DNA of 64,000 nucleotides from Fonticula-like sp. SCN 57-25 (GCA_001724245.1 MEDX01000002.1:18974-82973); one strand, 5' to 3'; positions 43,060-55,442 are shown, numbered from the stretch's first letter. The notes: generated from the letters alone by a model not told the origin. Numbers and translations: made by a program.

Positions 43060-44950
43060 ATGGCCGGTCTGAACGCCTATTTTGCTGATCGCTTCGGCTC
43101 GACCGATGACTTTGATGAAGAGGATTCCGATGCCGCCTCTGACGAGTATGACGAGCCGCATGCCGATGAAGGCGCCGCCTCTGGCCTCGCCGACAAGCCG
43201 CTCTCCTCTTCCCGCCCCTCCATGACGATCCTCGACGGCCCCCAGCACGATCTCGAGGCCGTCAGCGACGAGGAAGAGATGGATTCCTTTGACGAGTCCT
43301 TTAACGATCTCGCCGACATCCCCGTCTCGCCCGTCCCCATTTCATCCTCGATGCTCAACGACACTGCTCCGACGCCCGTTGCCGTCAAGGACACTCCCCG
43401 CAAGCCGCGCGTCGTCGGCCGCGCCTCGCCTCTCCGCCAATCCCGCGTCGCCGAGCTGAGCGGCTCCCCGATGCCCGCATCCCCCAAGGATGCCCTCGAG
43501 TCGTCGTCATCCTCGGCATCATCCCCGTCATCTCCTTCCTCTGACTTTGCCTCTTCGAACCTGAAGCGCAGCAGCTCCTCCGCGAGCCGCGTGAGCGCGC
43601 TGTCGCGCAGCGGCACGACCGCGCGCCGCGCCGCCGAAGCGACGATCAACCGCATCAAGCACAAGCTCAAGATGCCCGCCGGCGAAAAAGAGTCGCTTTA
43701 TGTGCCGTTTGTGACGGCGGCGTCGGGGTCGACGGAGGTGCTGGGGGCGCTGCCGGCGAACACGCTCGAGGCGTTTCACGCGTGGTCGGCCAACAGGAAG
43801 CTGCAGCCGTCCAAGCAGACGTACGAGAGGGGATGAATGGGAATGGGAAAGTGTGGGAAAAAGTGTTGTTTGGTGACATTTTGTGTCATTTTACATCACT
43901 TTACATCATTTTATGTCACTTTTTGTGTCATTTTAGATCACTTTTTGGTGTCATAGTGTGTCATGTTGATTTTCAATTGTGTGTTCATGTGAACAATATT
44001 GGTAATTTTGTGTTACTTTTGTGTTACTTTTGATATCATTTTATATCACTTTTGATGTCATTTTGTGTCACTTTTGTATCACTTTACTTTATTTTTGTAT
44101 CATTTTATGTCATTTTGCCTCCTTTTTTCGTACTTTTTCCCTCCTTTTCTCCCCACTTACTAATTCTCTCTTTCTCTTCAGTTTCTTTGATACTGTTGGT
44201 GCGATGAGCAGCAATTTGTTTGAGATTTGCTTTTACGCCAATGGCGAAACATCCGCGCCTTATCTTCTCGACATTTGCTTTGGCACACTTGTTGTGCGTT
44301 CGTGGGAAACTGGCGCTGTTCTGAGAGAGTTTCCCTATTCAATCATCAAGAGGTGCGAAAGAAGAATAAGAATATGTTGGGATGAATGTAGAGCGTATAT
44401 TGAATGGTTATTGTGGTTATTGTGGTTGTTATTATGTATGACTATCATATGTGACTCATGTATGGTATCATATGTGAGCACTATGGTATCATATGTGTCA
44501 CTATTACTTATCATATGTGATCATTATGGTATTATATGTGACTCAGTTATGGTATCATATATGATACTTTTACTTCATATATGGTCATTTATGGTATCAT
44601 ATGTGTCACTTTTCCGTATCATATGTGATACTTTTACCTATGATTTTGACACTTTTACCTATCATTGTGACACTTTTCCTTTTCATATCTGATCATCATT
44701 ATGTCACTTTTCCTATTCATTTTCCCTTTTCTATATTTACTTACGCTATTCCCTTAGTCTTTACCATTCTGTTGCTGACAAGAATGGAAATCGCCATCTT
44801 GTTTTCGAATTCGTCCGAAATGCTGACACACTCTCTGAGACTGGCAAGGTCCACGTGGCCCGCCATGCACTTGTCACGGAAGATCGCGAGACGCTCTATA
44901 GTGAGATTAAGAGTGCCATGCTGGCGCAGACAAAGAGGGCGAGCACGTGA
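43060..44950 (+). CDS. Acidic Ser-rich protein with globular C-terminus, unknown family
   Basis: Three exons, 43060-43820, 44182-44352 and 44758-44950, join in frame to 374 aa. Reading straight through exon 1 would stop at 43836, but a GTACGA donor at 43821 and frame-keeping acceptors extend the protein by about 120 residues. The first 230 residues are low-complexity, rich in Ser, Asp, Glu and Pro, and look disordered. The C-terminal 140 residues are globular (FDTVGAMSSNLFEICFYANG, LVVRSWETGAVLREF, HLVFEFVRNADTLSETG). They have an alternating pattern like a PH/PTB domain, but no family was recognised. Two introns of 361 and 405 nt are repeat-filled. Confidence 0.7.
43860..44150 (+). repeat. 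Intronic TTTTGTGTCATTTT repeats
   Basis: Intron 43821-44181 is made of imperfect TTTTGTGTCA, TTTTACATCA and TTTTATGTCA units. Intron 44353-44757 is similar, with TATCATATGTGAC units. The same GTGTCATTTT-type unit appears on the sense strand of minus-strand genes at 46840-46990, 24600-24790 and 60410-60530. Confidence 0.8.
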
Positions 44951-45399
44951 TTATGGTCACGTGATTGTGGTCATGTGATTGGGTCATGTGATTGGGTATA
45001 GATTTCCCTTTTGCGGGCAATAAGAAGGCACGAATTGTAATACATTATGCACAATGTGTTGCATATATATTGTATATCGAATAGCGAATACATTTCTGAA
45101 TATCTATTTATGGGATATATGAACAGATCACGTGAGCAAAGGTATCATTACATACAGTGTATATGGATATTGTATAGTACCTATACTGTACATAGGATAC
45201 AGTATGGATACATGATCACGTATTCAATGGTATCATCACATATGGTTATACTCTATTTAAAGTGTGCTTATGATTTCAATCAATAGTGTTTTATTATGCT
45301 TACTGAGTAGTACAACTGGTATCATAACAATCTACAATATGCACAATCATATACTTCAACAATATACTTACTGTATCTAATCTCTCATATTGCCCCGTC
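44951..45399. other. Convergent intergenic region
   Basis: AT-rich sequence between converging genes, with several TCACGTGA/TCATGTGA sites near 44945-44995 and imperfect GTATACAG/GGATAC repeats to 45250. No gene. Confidence 0.45.
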
Positions 45400-48300
45400 T
45401 CACTCTGAAACACTTGTCTTTTTAATATACCCCTTAATAGTCGCCTCCGCCGCCGCCCTTCTCATCATATTCGCCACATCTTCCCTACTCATCGTACTCG
45501 CCCCTGGATACTCAATATACTCCAACATTCCAGCCAATGAGCTTACAGCTGCAATGTCCCTAAGCGATCGTTCGAAGCGCTGCTTGGTCGAGGGGCGCGG
45601 CTGGCCCAATAGGACGTCATAGTCATGTGCCATGGCGCGGAGAGAGGAGGGGGAGGGCGTGCGGACCACGTGGCGGAGAAAGTAGAGGTGGACCATGATC
45701 GTTTCAAAGTGGGCGCGGGAGCCTTTCGAGGCTGGAAATACAAAATTAAATAAGGAAAGATGAAAAGTATAGGAAAAGTGAAGAGAAAAAGTGGAAAATA
45801 AGAGAAAAGTAGTTAGTAAACCAATAACAATCGAAAGAAACCATCATTAGAACCGATAAACAGAGAATAAAACATAAAAAAGAAGAAAAAGAATTGTGGA
45901 CCAATCAAAAATCAAGAAAAATAATAATCAACCAATCAAAATCAAAATCGACCAATCAGATCAATCCACTCCAATAAAACCCATAAAAAACACATTTTCA
46001 ACCAATGACGAACCTTTTGCGAGCAATTCCTCGTCACTTGTGACACGGTGAAAGTACGCCACACGTGTCTGCTCATCGACGGTCATCCGTCGCAGCTCTG
46101 GACATGCCGCGAGGATCGTCGGCCAGCATCGCTGCAGCATCTCGGGAATGAACACACTCAAAAAAGCGCCCCAGTGGACTTCGACGAGTGAAAGTAGAAT
46201 GAGGAATTCGCCGAGATTTAGTACGCGATTGCGATGTCGGCGCTCATCTGAAAGTAGAAATCCGCCAACTTTTTTCTGGCATGACACAAGTAGCTCGGGG
46301 TACTGAAAGGGTATATGAGTGAGAAATTGAAAAGGAGTATCAAACAAGATATATGTACAATAATAGATGTACAATAGAGTACAATACATATGAAAATGAC
46401 ACTTTTTCATATAACAAACATAATTCAATATCAAACACATCTCAAATGATATTCAAATATGACTTGATTGATATCAAAAAATGACTTTTCATACCAAACA
46501 TGACCCAAATGATATCAACCACAACTCAAAAACACTCAATTCATATCAATTTCACACCACATTCACACTAAATACATAATAAAAATATATCTAGAACGTA
46601 CGACTTCTGCAAAGTGAAGAAGAATGCGATGAAAAGCACAATATCCTTCAAGTGCCTTGAACGGATGAATAGTCTCTTTCATTGCACTTACCACCATATT
46701 GTTCATTAACATGCCAAGCACCGCTACGGCCATTCCTGGTACGAATCGGCGCTCACTGGCACGCTCACTGCGATGTGCAGTGGGCGTTGAGGGCCACGTG
46801 ACGGGAGGGACTCTTTGGGGAAGATTAGATAGGGAAAATAAGAGATAAAGTGACAAAATATACTCTAAAAGTGACAAATTACACTCTAAAAGTGATACAA
46901 AATGACACAAAATGACACAAAAATCATCCAAAAAGTGACACAAAATGACCCAAAAAGACCCAAAAAGACATAAAAAGACACAAACAGACACATAATATCA
47001 TTCTTTCTCACTCTCTTTTGGCGTACTTTCTCTGCTCAGTTGCCGTAGTAATAGCATAAATAGCCTCCTCCATCATGCCCGCCGCCCTCTTCCCATGCGC
47101 CTCACAAATATACATTGGCATCCAATAATTCAGCGTCATATCCCTCCTTATCGAGTGCCTCACCCTATGGTCAAAAAACGCCGTCGCACTTAAATAGTCA
47201 AAGCAGACTTCAAGGCGCGTCACTTGAAACGGCGACGCTCCTGATTGGCCGCCGCGGGAAATGTTGAGGCCGAGGCCGAGTGTGTCGTCAGTGTAGCGTT
47301 TTAGGGTGGCCCAGCAGGTGAGGTCCGAGCTGATGAGGGAAAGGACTTCGGCTTCGCGTTGGACGAGGCGGTATTCGCGTTCTGATAGGCTCATTTCTGG
47401 GAGAAATTGGGATTAATAGCCAATGACAGTAGGGGAAGGGGGGAATAAAGATAATTTTATAATATGGGTCAATAATGATAACAATGTGGTAACAATATGG
47501 ATCAATAATGATAACAATATGGTATCAATATGGTAACATAATAGTAATAACATGGTCAATATGAGTCAATCAATCAAGTAACAATATGGTCAATATGAGT
47601 CATTCAATCAAACAACAATATGGTCATCAATATTGGACAATCGACAACACTATCCCAATCAAGCAATATAAACAGTATCATTCAATATTCATCATCCACA
47701 TGGCCACGTACCAACACGTGACAGCTGCGCCTCGCGCTGCTTGAGCGCATCATACTCCCTATTAAACCTATCAAACGCCGACTATTCCTCTTCGTCAGCC
47801 AATCAAAACGAACCAAAACAAATTCCAACCAATCACCGCACCCCCAACTCCTGAGTCCACCCCTGTCTCATTCTCGCCATCTCGACATAATTCACATTCA
47901 TAAAGTCGCTCGCCGCGATCCCCTCGAGCACCCTCAGTACATCCTTGAAACTTGGCCTATCATGATGATCTCGTTCCCAACAGCGCTGCAGCAGGGTTGC
48001 GAACAGTGGCGGGCAACTTGATGGAATGGGGAGGGAAAGTGTGCCGCTGCCGACGCCAAAGGCGACTGCGAGGGAGGGGATGCCAGAATAGGGAGTTTGG
48101 CGAGTGAGGATTTCCCAGACGAGGACGCCGAATGAATATACATCGGCTTTTTCATTATACGGTTCATTCTGGAAAAAGTTAGAAAAATGGCACATAAAAA
48201 TGCATAATAATAAAGAATTTATCATATAAAAAGTATAATTTATCATATTGAATGTGTACTTACTCATATAAAAATATATCTGTATCATATCAAGCACCTA

Positions 48301-49585
48301 TAAAAATATAACAACTTCACATCATACCCACCTTTCCCACCTTTTTCCCACAACAATTCATACCTTTATGACTTCTGGTGCCATGTACTCGAATGTCCCC
48401 ACGGCACTCATCCTATCCGTCATGGTCTCGTCCCTCGTCCTCGACAGCCCAAAATCGCTAATCTTTAGCGCACCATCGCTAAACACCAGCACATTACTCG
48501 GCTTCAAATCGCGGTGAATTACACAAACGGGCGCTTCAGTATGAAGGTAGTTCATCCCCGTTGCGATTTGCATGGCCCAATCGACAACGACAGTCGCTTC
48601 AATGTTGCGATCGTGGATCGCTTGCTTGAGGTTGCATTGTGCGTATTCCATGATCAGGCAGAAATTGGGAGGGTCAAAACAGGCGCCAAAGACTTGGACG
48701 ACATTGCGGTGGCGAATTTTGCTGTTTAGAGAGGCTTCTTCGTCGCACGCCGAAAGCAGTTTTTTGATCGCGACGATGCGGCCATTCCAGCTGCCCCTGC
48801 AAGTCAAACAAAGAAAAAAAAATGACAAGTCAGATTGATTCATGAGTCATGAAAAAGATCGGTGGCGTACTTGAAGACGGCGCCGAAACTGCCGCGGCCG
48901 ATGCACTCGAGGAACTGGAGCTCGTCAAAGTCGACCATGGGCATGGCGGTGACGCCGTTGGCCATGGCGCGGTGAGTGGGATCGACCGTGCGGCGGATCA
49001 GGGCGAGAAGCTTGAGGCGCGGGCCCATCGGGATGTTGAGCGCGCGGAGATGCGACTCGCGAAGGAGGAGAAAGGCTTCGCAGTCGACTTGGTTCTCTTC
49101 AAAGACGTTAATGTACGCGCCGAGATCGGCTTGCTCGAGGAGAAGGCGCAGCTCAGTGTCGGCGACAAAGGACGAGCTGTTGGTCGCGCTGCCGCTCGCG
49201 CTCGCCGATGTTCCTTGAGAGCAGTCAGCAAAATGACGCAAAAGGGAACAAAGAGGCGCAAAAGAAGCCAAAAAGACGCGCAAGTGTATCAAACAACGTA
49301 CCTGTTGCGCTGTTTGTTTCTGGGGGCGAATCTGTCGTTGTGTCGGCCAGGGGCAGGATGTGCAGGTCCTGCGACTGCGACATTGTCGAGTCCAGCGACA
49401 ACATCCCGAGCCGCTCCTGCGCGTCGGCATCTTCCGACTCCATGACCGAATGCTCGCTCGCTGTGCGTGGACGGTCAACTACGTCATAAGTCAGCGTCCT
49501 ATACGACGCCCCGCGATCACGAAACACGTCTCATACCGTCCGCCGCGATTGATCTCGAATCTGATGCTTGGGGATCGCTGCTCAT
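45400..49585 (-). CDS. SAM-domain tyrosine-kinase-like (TKL) protein kinase with novel C-terminal region
   Basis: Ten exons on the minus strand: 49537-49585, 49302-49478, 48871-49213, 48364-48796, 47842-48168, 47712-47781, 47027-47396, 46602-46812, 46014-46302 and 45400-45731, giving 866 aa. After a disordered start comes a SAM domain (about 95-160: LLLEQADLGAYINVFEENQV, LNIPMGPRLKLLALI). The kinase domain follows with IGRGSFGAVFKGSW, VAIKKL, VIHRDLKPSNVL, ISDFGLSR, YMAPEV and DVYSFGVLVWEILT. HRDLKPSN and the MLK-like hinge place it among TKL Ser/Thr kinases. The last approximately 400 residues are helical and Arg/Met-rich, with no recognised family. Introns up to 315 nt carry repeats. Confidence 0.9.
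46840..47000 (-). repeat. Intronic AAAATGACACA repeats (sense GTGTCATTTT)
   Basis: Intron between kinase exons 7 and 8. The plus strand shows AAAAGTGACA and CAAAATGACACA units, so the transcript carries TGTGTCATTTTG, the same unit as in introns of plus-strand genes. Confidence 0.8.
47440..47700 (-). repeat. Intronic CAATATGGTCAAT repeats
   Basis: Intron 47397-47711 of the kinase gene holds degenerate AACAATATGGTCAATATGAGTCA units. Low complexity, non-coding. Confidence 0.75.
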
Positions 49586-50066
49586 GTTGGGCGATTTCGC
49601 GTCCACAGGAAAGAGAGCGCAAGTGGCAACCGGAAAAAAGCCGAGCTCGCCTTTCGATAGTCTCCGACAAAAGGGGCGGCGACGCCATCTTAACTCGGCG
49701 CCGCCCCGCAACCTTGCAATGATGACACATTTCCCGCCAAATCTGATTGCCGAATTGGGTAACGCGACGCCCCCTGAGCGGCATCAGCTGCGAATGCGCG
49801 CAACGAGCAGGTGAACGGAAGTTCGAAAGCGCCGATTTACGCTTGGCACGAAGCGTACGACACGCATAGTGAGACCAAATGTGCCGCTTTAGGAAACTGG
49901 CCACGTTTTCGAGTTCCGCACATGACAGGTTGAATCATCGTTCTCGAGGTTCGAGCAGTTAATATCAGATGCCATTATAAGTACGGCAAAGTGTCTATTA
50001 ATATACAACGAAACACAAATAGTTATAATACAAAACTAGAGTACAATGAGCCATGCGGCCAATATC
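49586..50066. other. Intergenic, 481 bp
   Basis: Promoter side of the kinase gene (GC-rich to about 49850), then the AT-rich 3' UTR of the AASDH-like gene. No conserved ORF or RNA recognised. Confidence 0.45.
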
Positions 50067-53000
50067 TTATTCGAGCTGGATGCCGACGAGGACATCGCCG
50101 CGCGTGCCGATCAAGATCATGTCGCGCATCACGACCGGCGACGAGAACGACTCTTTGCTGTCGACCCTCACACTCTCCTTTCGCTCAACCTTGCCGTCCT
50201 TGACGTGCACGACATGAACAACCGCGTCGGTCGAAGCGATGACGATGATCGATCCGCCATCCTCGAGCATCACGCACGTCGGCGCCGCCGTGATGTGGCC
50301 GTCGCCCAGCCGATCCTCCACAACTAAACGCCCCGACGCCGCGTCGTAGCCGCGAAGAACGCCGTCGTCCGCGCCGAGCCACGCAACGCCGCCGCACACG
50401 ACCGGCGACGAATAAACCGTGCTGCCGATACGTTCCCGCCAAATAGTGTCGCCGGAAAGGGAAAGCAAACAAAGTGTCCCATCGACTGCAGGCACCAAAA
50501 GGCCACGTGGGTCGGAAAAAGAAAGGTCATGTGACTCGTGTGACACATGGCCACGTGGGTCTTGAATGTCAGGTAAGTCCAATTCGTGTATGACATTGGG
50601 CTTGCCTGGCTCTTGTGTAGATGAGTCACCAAGTATCTCTTGCACCTCACCACGTGGCCAAACAAGAGCGACGGCGGCAAAAATTGGCTTGAATCCTCCA
50701 CGTGACCATACAAGATCACCCGTGGCAGCGTCAACCACGTGGACACTCCCACCGAGCGTCGCAAAAACCACTTTTTCCCGCCCAATCGCCCGCGGCGCCG
50801 CAACAACAGCGCCATCAAGCACTCTCATCCACGTGGCCTCACCGGTCGCCACATCCACTGCACGAGCCACGTGGTCATGCGCACCAAAAAAAACGCGATC
50901 GCCGACGACCAATGGCGTGCACTTTACAATCCCATTCGTCCTCGCCGCCCACTTTTTCGCGCCATTTTTCGCGTCAATCGCGTACACGTGGCCATCATGC
51001 GTGCCAATAATGACAAGCGAACCGTCCAATGAGAGCGCAGGAGAGCCTTCAATACGCGCGCCAAGGTCTATTGTCCAATAGGAATGGCCGTTGGCGGTCG
51101 AGACGGCCGCGAGCAGGCCAGAGTGAGAGCCAATATAAGCGATGTGGCCACGTGATACAGGTGAGCCATCGATGCACTTGCCGAGTGGAAAGCGCCACGT
51201 GACTCGCATTGATGAAGTGGGCGAAAGTATCGTATCGGAAAAAGAAAGGGAAGCACAGGCCATGCGAGTGTCATTATCATAACTGGCATCTTGGATATGA
51301 ATTGATGACGTGTCATGAGTGTTGTTGTGGCCACGTGATGATACTTGATCACTTGAATCATCCTTATTTGAAGAAGCAGTATCAATATGTCCAGTTGGAT
51401 ATCTAGATATATTATTGCTTGATTGAGAATCAGAGTCACTTCTTGGACGTTTGCGAGATGACTCAAGATCTGATAGTAGATCTGATAGTAGATTTGTTAA
51501 TGGCTCATGCAACAGACGAACAAGAAATCTATCATTACATATCAGTATTATATAATTATAAATCATTATCGTACGAATGGACGTCCGCGTCGGCCCAATT
51601 GCCGATAAAAGGCCTGACACTTTCCGCGACACGCAAAGCATCCAATGACGTCCCGCCGATCGCCACAAACACGTCATCCTTCCCCGGCATCCAATCACCT
51701 TCCATCTTTAACACTGCTCTCAGCGAATCACAAAACACCTCTGCAGCATTTCCCGCCAAATTCCCACCAACCACCTTTAAGAGCGCCGCGTCGTCCGCCT
51801 TGCCATTGACCGTCACGGGAATTTCACTGACCACGTGGACGATGTCTGGCAGCGCAAATGGCGGCAAAACAGAGGCAAGATGTTTGACCACGTGGCCATG
51901 ATCACCTCCTGCAATAAAGAGGAAGATCACTTGGCCGCGCAACAATGCCCTCGCTGAATTCACTTCAAAACAAGATCGTGCCGCCGCCTCGATCTCGTCC
52001 AAGTTGAAACGGCCGCCTTGTCGCTTTACTTGCCGATCGGCGCGGCCAATTATGACAAAGCTATTAATAGCTTTTTCAACAAGATCGCCCGTAAAGCGCA
52101 GTCTAGTATGTATGAGCAACGCCGATACAAAGTAAAAAGGCGTACAGTTGAGGTTGGGCCTCGTCAGACACGTGACATAAGCGCGCCTCGCCGCCAATGA
52201 AAAGACGGCCGTCGCGCACGTGCAGCTCAGTGTCGTCGAGTGGCTCGCCAATGACGCAATGCGCGTCGTCTATATAAGAGTCGAAAGTGACGCGGTGAAG
52301 GGCGGCCCAGATGCTGCACTCGGTCGTGCCGTAAATATTGAAGAGATCGGCAGTGCAGCCTTCAGTGTGCCATTGTGCAAATATGGGTCGAGGCGGGAAC
52401 GCTGCATGGGTCAGAAAGGCATATGTTGGAGCGTGTCGTACGTTCACCGCCGAGGACGATGGCGCGAAGGTGACCGGACCAGATGCGCGTGCGATCGGCG
52501 GCATCAAAGCGGCTGAATAAAGATGGCGTTGTGGCGAGCAAGGTGACGCGCTCGGCGGCCAAAAGCGACGAAAGAAAGAAAGGGTCGCTCTATGGCCAAA
52601 CGTTTAGTGCACTTGAATGTCATCTAAAGCGTACCCGTGCCGATGGCGGCGGGATGATGAGCGATGCCTCGGCTGCTGCCGCGCCGAGCATCTCGACGAG
52701 GCAGGGATCAAAGGTCGGTGGCGTGAGCTGCACGAGCGTGTCGTCGCGCGAAAGGCTCAGGCGGCGGACGAGCGACGCAATGTTGCTGTCGATGCAGCGA
52801 TGAGGGACGCGAACTGGCTTGGGCGGCCCGGTCGTGCCTGACGTGAACATGATGTACGCATAAGGCGAGGGTGCGAAGGCGCCGTCCAAGGAAAGTCTGC
52901 GCACAGAAAAGGCCGTCTCACTGTCGGGGAGCGGCACGATCATGTGCGTTGCGCCGGCGATGCGCAGCATGATCTGCTCGCGAGCATCGGAAGTGTCGCC

Positions 53001-53213
53001 GCCGAGATGCACAAAGGTCACCTGGCGGCGCTTGCATGCGAGCGTCGCTAGCAGGCACGGCAGACCAGAGGGGAGACGGACGGCAACAACGGCAGGCAGA
53101 GAAGGCAGACTCTGCTCGGCTGCTTGTAGAAGCGAGATCAGCTCGGGCTGATCGGCTTCATGTCGGCGGCCAGCGGCATCATACCAAACGACGCGGCGAG
53201 GAACAGCAGTCAT
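50067..53213 (-). CDS. AASDH: AASDH-type enzyme: adenylation domain, carrier domain, PQQ-like propeller
   Basis: Exons on the minus strand: 52635-53213, 52442-52589, 52146-52401, 51575-52102 and 50067-51528, giving 990 aa. The first 450 residues are an AMP-binding (adenylation) domain: FTSGTTGPPKP (123-133), LGGEPFP, NIYGTTECS and GDLVEKAINSF, then the hinge GRFNLDEIEA. A phosphopantetheine carrier domain follows (residues ~470-530) with the Ser site in IGGTSLDALRV. After a Ser/Asp linker, exon 5 encodes a PQQ-type beta-propeller with repeated GxxVxGxxxGxxYAIDA-like blades, for example VIIGTHDGHVYAIDAKNG. This domain order defines AASDH/ACSF4, proposed to activate beta-alanine or a related amino acid. 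There is no reductase domain. Confidence 0.88.
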
Positions 53214-53982
53214 CAATAGAATAAACAAACGTTGGGAAAATGCGCATCATATAATATAATTGAATGGTCATTGTAGTTATTGGAATTCAATGCTAAAGTG
53301 AATATATTATAGTACAGCATGAAAAGTACAAAATATATAGGTTGGATCTTCAGGGGTACGGCAATCCCGGGCCGAACATGTCAAAATGCAGGATCGACCT
53401 TGGCGGCGGCGATCGACCACAAAATCCATACAATATCGATCTGGCGTTCGTAGAGAGCCGCACAAACTCGGCTGCCTTTGAATGACAACTGGCATGGCGG
53501 CATTGCCTCGCCGATCTCACAGACTTGCATGGCCGAGGCCTATTCATGACGGCCGATCGTTGGCGGGATGCCAAGGTCATAACAGCGGCAAAGCCGGTAT
53601 AAAGACCAGTGCGTCAAAACATGTCAAGTAGAGGTAGTATCTATGTCACGATCGTTAGATACAGCTCGCGAAGATGGTCAAGGAATATAGAGAGAAGAGG
53701 TTGAGATCAGGCTCATTAAATCAGAATTTTGCGCTCATAGACGTCGCGGCAAAAAGAGTATGCATCTTGTCTCTATACTATTCACCCCCCATCTCTCCAT
53801 TTTTGAAACCAGCACGTACCGCTACGGCGATCTCGCCATTCTCTAACGGAAAAAGTCCATCCTGCGAGGCGAACCGCGTGCTCGAAAAAAGACAAAGATG
53901 AAAAGCGATGAATTCAATCGAAAAGTTGGCCTGGCGACCACGTGGCCTACAGTACTGTCGCAGTCTTGTGCCCACCTTGAAG
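53214..53982. other. Intergenic with an unexplained GC-rich island (53340-53610)
   Basis: AT-rich flanks surround a roughly 270-bp GC-rich segment without a convincing gene. On the minus strand it carries a 76-codon ORF of no known family (53350-53580). It also has an imperfect hairpin near 53571-53608 (GGTC...GACC ends) and a doubled GATCGACC. It could be a non-coding RNA or a small protein gene. Confidence 0.35.
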
Positions 53983-54713
53983 ATGGACGAGCTGGCGATT
54001 CTCGAGGCGGAGGCGTCCGAGTTTGAGCGCGACCGCGAGGTGGACCGCATTCTTTCGTCCTTCAAGTACAACCCTTATGATATCCTTGGCGTTGACATTA
54101 AGGTCATGACCGAAAAGTACGCTCTTTTCTCGAAACCTTTGATTCCTGTTTGACTGAACGCTGACATTCTGTTCTCGGGATTGCCAGAGAGTTCAAGTTG
54201 CTTTACCGGAAAAAGTCTCTTTTGGTTCACCCCGACAAGTGCAAACACCCTCGTGCGCAAGAAGCATTTGCAGCCCTTGCGAAAGCCAATACTGAACTCC
54301 AGGATGAGGCGCGTCGTGCCTACCTGACATCGCTTGCCGATGACGCGCGCCGCATGACGCTCAAGGATCTTCGCCTGCACGAAGGCGACGAAGAAACGGA
54401 AAAGCCAGAGTTTATGGTCGCCGTCCGCAAGCAGATCCGCAGGATAATCGCCGAGAACGAGCTGCGTCGCCGCGAGATCTTGAAGCGCGATCTCGAGGAA
54501 GATGCGCGGCAAAAGCGCAGCTCTGACGAGAGCGTCGCCGAGCTGCAGATGAAAAAGGAAAAGGAAAAGGCGTGGGAGCAGGGGCGCGACGAGCGCGTGT
54601 CCGACTGGCGGTCATTCCAGAACAAAAAGTTCAAGTCAAAGGCATTCAAGCCACCAAAGGTGTCGGCAGAGGACCCGGACAAGGCGTTTGTTCGCCGCGT
54701 CGCGCCCAAATAA
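53983..54713 (+). CDS. DNAJC8: DNAJC8 / SPF31-like J-domain splicing protein
   Basis: Exons 53983-54116 and 54188-54713 give 219 aa. The J domain includes NPYDILGVD, the HPDK motif (LLVHPDKCKHP) and AFAALAKANTELQDEARRAYL. It is followed by a long charged helix (PEFMVAVRKQIRRIIAENELRRREIL, then an Arg/Glu/Lys repeat). The DNAJC8-typical ending is DERVSDWRSFQNKK, FKPPKV. DNAJC8 is a spliceosome-associated Hsp70 cochaperone. Met at 53908 is in frame but would add 25 residues across a CACGTGG-rich promoter-like stretch, so 53983 is preferred. Confidence 0.9.
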
Positions 54714-55442
54714 GCAACTATTAGCAACATTGAATTTTTGCTTATTTTGGCTTTAATTTGCCTGTTATTAATTGCTCAATTTTCAGTTTGTTCACATATT
54801 GTACCAATAAAATTGCCCAATTCAAAGTCAAGTGGGTCATTCTCAACGCTTTTTGATGTTCTTCTCTTTCGATTTATGTTTTTTTATGGTCCAATGGCCA
54901 TGTCACTTTTTTGCTCTTTATTTCCTCTATCAAATTGACACCTTTTTTATGGTTTTTACGTCAAGAATGCCGTCGGAAACATCAAACGCCCATCAACGCA
55001 AACTACCTTGCAATCATTCACCGCAAACTGCAAACCAACCCCCGCAAACTGCAAACTGACCCCCGCAATCTGCAATCTTTGCAGCAAACTGCAAAATCTC
55101 CCGCGTAATTCCCTATCAAATTACCCGAAGTTCCTGAACATTTTCGCGTCCAAAACGAGGGTGCGCAACACGCGAGACGACGCAGGCCTGTGGGCAAGGA
55201 AAGAGAAAAAAAAAAAGTTCATCTCGCGAGAAAACCAAACAGGGCGGGATAGGACGATCTTTGGTGTAGGTTTGTATATCTGTGTACTTTTGCGCCGTCT
55301 GGGTGGTGGACACCTGGATTTTCTCTGCCTGACATGGTACGCGCAATGGGGCATGGGCGAGATTGGGTCTTTGGGGGCGGAATGTGACTTTTGATGCCGA
55401 TGAAAAATTATTCTTTTTCTGACTTTTTGTTGTCCACAGAGC
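54714..55442. promoter_or_regulatory. Intergenic/promoter with GCAAACTGCAAA repeats
   Basis: AT-rich DNAJC8 3' side to about 54960. At 54998-55095 there are at least three GCAAACTGCAAA units, the same motif as in the TMEM222/PDF promoter. 55190-55440 is probably the 5' UTR or promoter of the zinc-finger gene. No further gene was recognised. Confidence 0.4.
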
